A program made the position numbers and the translations under genes. From the NCBI RefSeq assembly GCF_000934725.1, contig NZ_JYNS01000016.1, positions 1 to 64,000 of the forward strand: a stretch of 64,000 nt of DNA, given 5' to 3'. This DNA is from Methyloterricola oryzae. Its GTDB lineage: Bacteria > Pseudomonadota > Gammaproteobacteria > Methylococcales > Methylococcaceae. Position 1 is the first letter of the stretch, and every line of letters starts with the position of its first letter. Under the pieces are notes generated by a model. It saw only the letters and a list, made by a program, of their open reading frames with translations, did not search any database and was not told where the DNA came from. Below, piece by piece: positions 62,461 through 64,000 of the stretch.

Positions 62461-62559
62461 TCGGCCGCGGTTTTCAAGCGGGGTCGGCTGGCGGGCGCTT
62501 TCGCCGTTCACGCCGGCCCTGGCTTTCGAATAAACCTGATTCCACAGGAGACTGATCCA

Positions 62560-63465
62560 ATGGAAAAACGTTCCATCATCCACATGTTCGATCCCATGCC
62601 GCATAACAGCCCGTTCGATTTGAACATGGCGGCCGACGCCGGGTTCGATGTGCTGCTGCCCTATAGCAATGTCAAGCTGGAGGAGGTCAACGGGCTCGTG
62701 CAGGACGCCATTTTCTCCCGGGGCCCTGCAGGCGTGAAGCGCACCGGCATCTTTGTTGGGGGGCGCGATATCGGCATGGCCATGGATATGCTGGAGGGAG
62801 CCAGAAAGGCGATGGTGCCTCCCTTTGAAGTCTCGGTTTTTGCCGATCCCAGCGGCGCCTTCACTACCGCCGCGGCTTTGGTGGCCTGTGTGGAAAAGCA
62901 GTTGAAGGACAAGCATGGCCTGGAGCTGAAGGATCAGCGGGCAGTGGTCTTTGGCGGTACCGGGCCGGTGGGACTGGCCACTGGCGTCATCGCATCGCTC
63001 GCGGGCGCCGACACCACTATCGTGGACCATTTGTCCATCGACACGGCTCTGGAAAAGGCCGCGGAATACAATGGCCGCTGCGGGAGCGCACTCAAGGGAA
63101 CTTATGCGAGTTCCGAGGCGGACAAGGCGCGTCTAATCGCTAATGCCGATATTGTGTTCTGTACCGCCAAGGCTGGAGTGCAGGTGCTCAGCGCTTCCGT
63201 ACTCGCCGATGCCAAGCAGCTCAAGGTGGCCGGCGACGTCAACGCGGTGCCGCCTTTGGGTGTTGAGGGTGTCAAGCTGAAGGACAATGGCGCCCCGTTA
63301 CTTTGCGCCACCAACAGCCGCGGCGCTGTGGGCATAGGAGCACTGGCGGTGGGTAATGTGAAGTACCAGCTGCAAAACCGGCTGCTGAGCCTCATGTTGG
63401 AAACGGACAAACCAGTCTATCTGGATTTCCGTGATGCCTTTCTGCGTGCCCGCGAGCTGGTCTGA
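62560..63465 (+). CDS. mtdB: Methylene-tetrahydromethanopterin dehydrogenase, MtdB type, copy 2
   Basis: A 301-residue paralogue of the preceding gene with NSPFDLNMAADAGF, RTGIFVGGRDIGMAMDML, FADPSGAFTTAAALV, FGGTGPVGLATGV and AVGIGALAVGNVKYQLQ; its C-terminus (PVYLDFRDAFLRARELV) is closer to characterised MtdB (LDFRDAY). CAGGAG precedes ATG 62560. The copies share all core motifs but differ in many other places, so the duplication is old. They may differ in NAD versus NADP preference. Confidence 0.88.
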   Translation: MEKRSIIHMFDPMPHNSPFDLNMAADAGFDVLLPYSNVKLEEVNGLVQDAIFSRGPAGVKRTGIFVGGRDIGMAMDMLEGARKAMVPPFEVSVFADPSGAFTTAAALVACVEKQLKDKHGLELKDQRAVVFGGTGPVGLATGVIASLAGADTTIVDHLSIDTALEKAAEYNGRCGSALKGTYASSEADKARLIANADIVFCTAKAGVQVLSASVLADAKQLKVAGDVNAVPPLGVEGVKLKDNGAPLLCATNSRGAVGIGALAVGNVKYQLQNRLLSLMLETDKPVYLDFRDAFLRARELV

Positions 63466-63506
63466 TAGGCCCTGCGTGGCGAGCGTCTCGGGATCGCTGG
63501 ACGGCG

Positions 63507-63547
63507 GACAACAAAAACGGCAGCGCGATCGGTAGATCAGGCTGCCG
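63507..63547 (-). terminator. Terminator of the small secreted protein gene
   Basis: CGGCAGC (63518-63524) pairs with GCTGCCG (63541-63547), with an inner GATC/GATC pair. Read on the minus strand the stem is followed by TTTTTGTT. It lies between the convergent mtdB copy 2 and the gene at 63633. Confidence 0.7.
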
Positions 63548-63632
63548 CTCCGTTCTGGTCGAAGCCTCGTGCCCGCGCCAGCCGGATCATTAACACCGGA
63601 GCGGCACGGGCCTAGGCGCTAGACCGAACGCC

Positions 63633-64000
63633 TTATTTGATGTTGGCCTGGATCTTTTCCATGGATGCCACAACCTCGGCCAGGATCGCAGCACCGGCAG
63701 CGGCACCGCCTTCCTTTTCGCACTCAGCCTGAGCTTCCTTCATACGCTTCATGGCATCCTGCAGGGGCTTGCCAGCCGCGTCGCCGGTGATTTCCTTGTA
63801 GTGCTGCTTGGCCTGCTTGATGCTGGCCAGGCAGCCGCTTTCGTTGCCAGCCTTGGCTGCTTCCATCGCTTCCTTGGTGGTCTTGACGGTCATGTCCATG
63901 TGCTCTTTGACGCCAGCAGCATTTTCAGCGGCATTGGCGGCAACGCCACCCAGAGCAAAAACGCCGCCGACGATCATGGCGCCCAGGGTTTTTGCAAATT
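63633..64000 (-). CDS. Small exported helical protein, SmbP-like, start outside the window
   Basis: The frame runs to the right edge; at least 122 residues are seen, reading FAKTLGAMIVGGVFALGGVA at the signal peptide (cleavage near ANA/AEN). An ATG at 63977 exists but would cut the signal peptide, so the true start is probably just beyond 64000. The mature part is helical, Lys/Glu/Ala-rich, with HMDMTVKTTKEAMEAAKAGN and QAKQHYKEITGDAAGKPLQD, and two cysteines. It recalls small metal-binding proteins of the SmbP type, with fewer histidines. Assignment is tentative. Confidence 0.55.
   Translation of the reverse strand, partial: FAKTLGAMIVGGVFALGGVAANAAENAAGVKEHMDMTVKTTKEAMEAAKAGNESGCLASIKQAKQHYKEITGDAAGKPLQDAMKRMKEAQAECEKEGGAAAGAAILAEVVASMEKIQANIK

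Overview
The window is a chromosomal segment of a high-GC, gammaproteobacterial C1-utilising bacterium, probably a methanotroph or methylotroph of the Methylococcaceae type. The clues are two tandem methylene-tetrahydromethanopterin dehydrogenase genes (mtdB type), a proteobacterial phosphoribulokinase with a CbbR-like LysR regulator (Calvin cycle), a pyruvate phosphate dikinase, and a typical gammaproteobacterial order of housekeeping genes. The species cannot be fixed from the sequence alone. No tRNA, rRNA or CRISPR array was seen.

Layout. 1-3250 is a lower-GC accessory patch: the left-truncated end of an IS481-type insertion sequence, a YceK-like lipoprotein, about 760 bp of A+T-rich non-coding DNA with a 16-bp palindrome, and a secreted glycosidase-like protein. 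3346-13531 is the replication and membrane-biogenesis core: mnmE, yidC, yidD, rnpA, rpmH leftward, then dnaA, dnaN, recF, gyrB rightward, with one consensus DnaA box in the rpmH-dnaA gap. 13596-16478 carries lgt, thyA, folA and a SIMPL-domain protein. 16509-23156 carries NUDIX, yciH, cbbR-like, peroxiredoxin, an oxidoreductase, prk, an unknown membrane protein, a dienelactone hydrolase and a TlpA-like thioredoxin. 23297-29115 is lspA-ileS-ribF-murJ. 29277-32415 holds rpsT and the rplU-rpmA-obgE-proB run. 32525-33310 contains two tiny genes, each with its own promoter and terminator. 33346-38821 is lipA-lipB-mgtE-ybeD-dat-dacA. 39090-40637 is a secreted repeat protein. 40789-46304 is the cell-shape operon mreBCD-mrdA-rodA, in which mreC appears to start at an ATC codon. 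46542-49830 is gatCAB. 49879-56467 contains yicC, a protein kinase, a penicillin-acylase-family protein, rph, a wrecked carbonic anhydrase gene and rdgB. 56679-61382 is an unusual run of LOG-family, cytidylate-kinase-like, stand-alone AtpC-like and ppdK genes. 61543-63465 is the mtdB pair. The right edge cuts a small secreted helical protein.

How the genes work together. The MtdB proteins would oxidise methylene-H4MPT in formaldehyde oxidation. PRK supplies ribulose bisphosphate for CO2 fixation, and PPDK links pyruvate and PEP with PPi/AMP chemistry. Several loci serve the envelope together: Lgt and LspA mature the many lipoproteins seen here, YidC/YidD insert membrane proteins, MurJ, PBP2, RodA and PBP5 build the wall, and MreBCD guides elongation. 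The most unusual observations are the ATC start of mreC, the LOG/kinase-like/epsilon/PPDK cluster, the two miniature genes at 32.5-33.3 kb, a terminator directly in front of obgE, and the decayed carbonic anhydrase.
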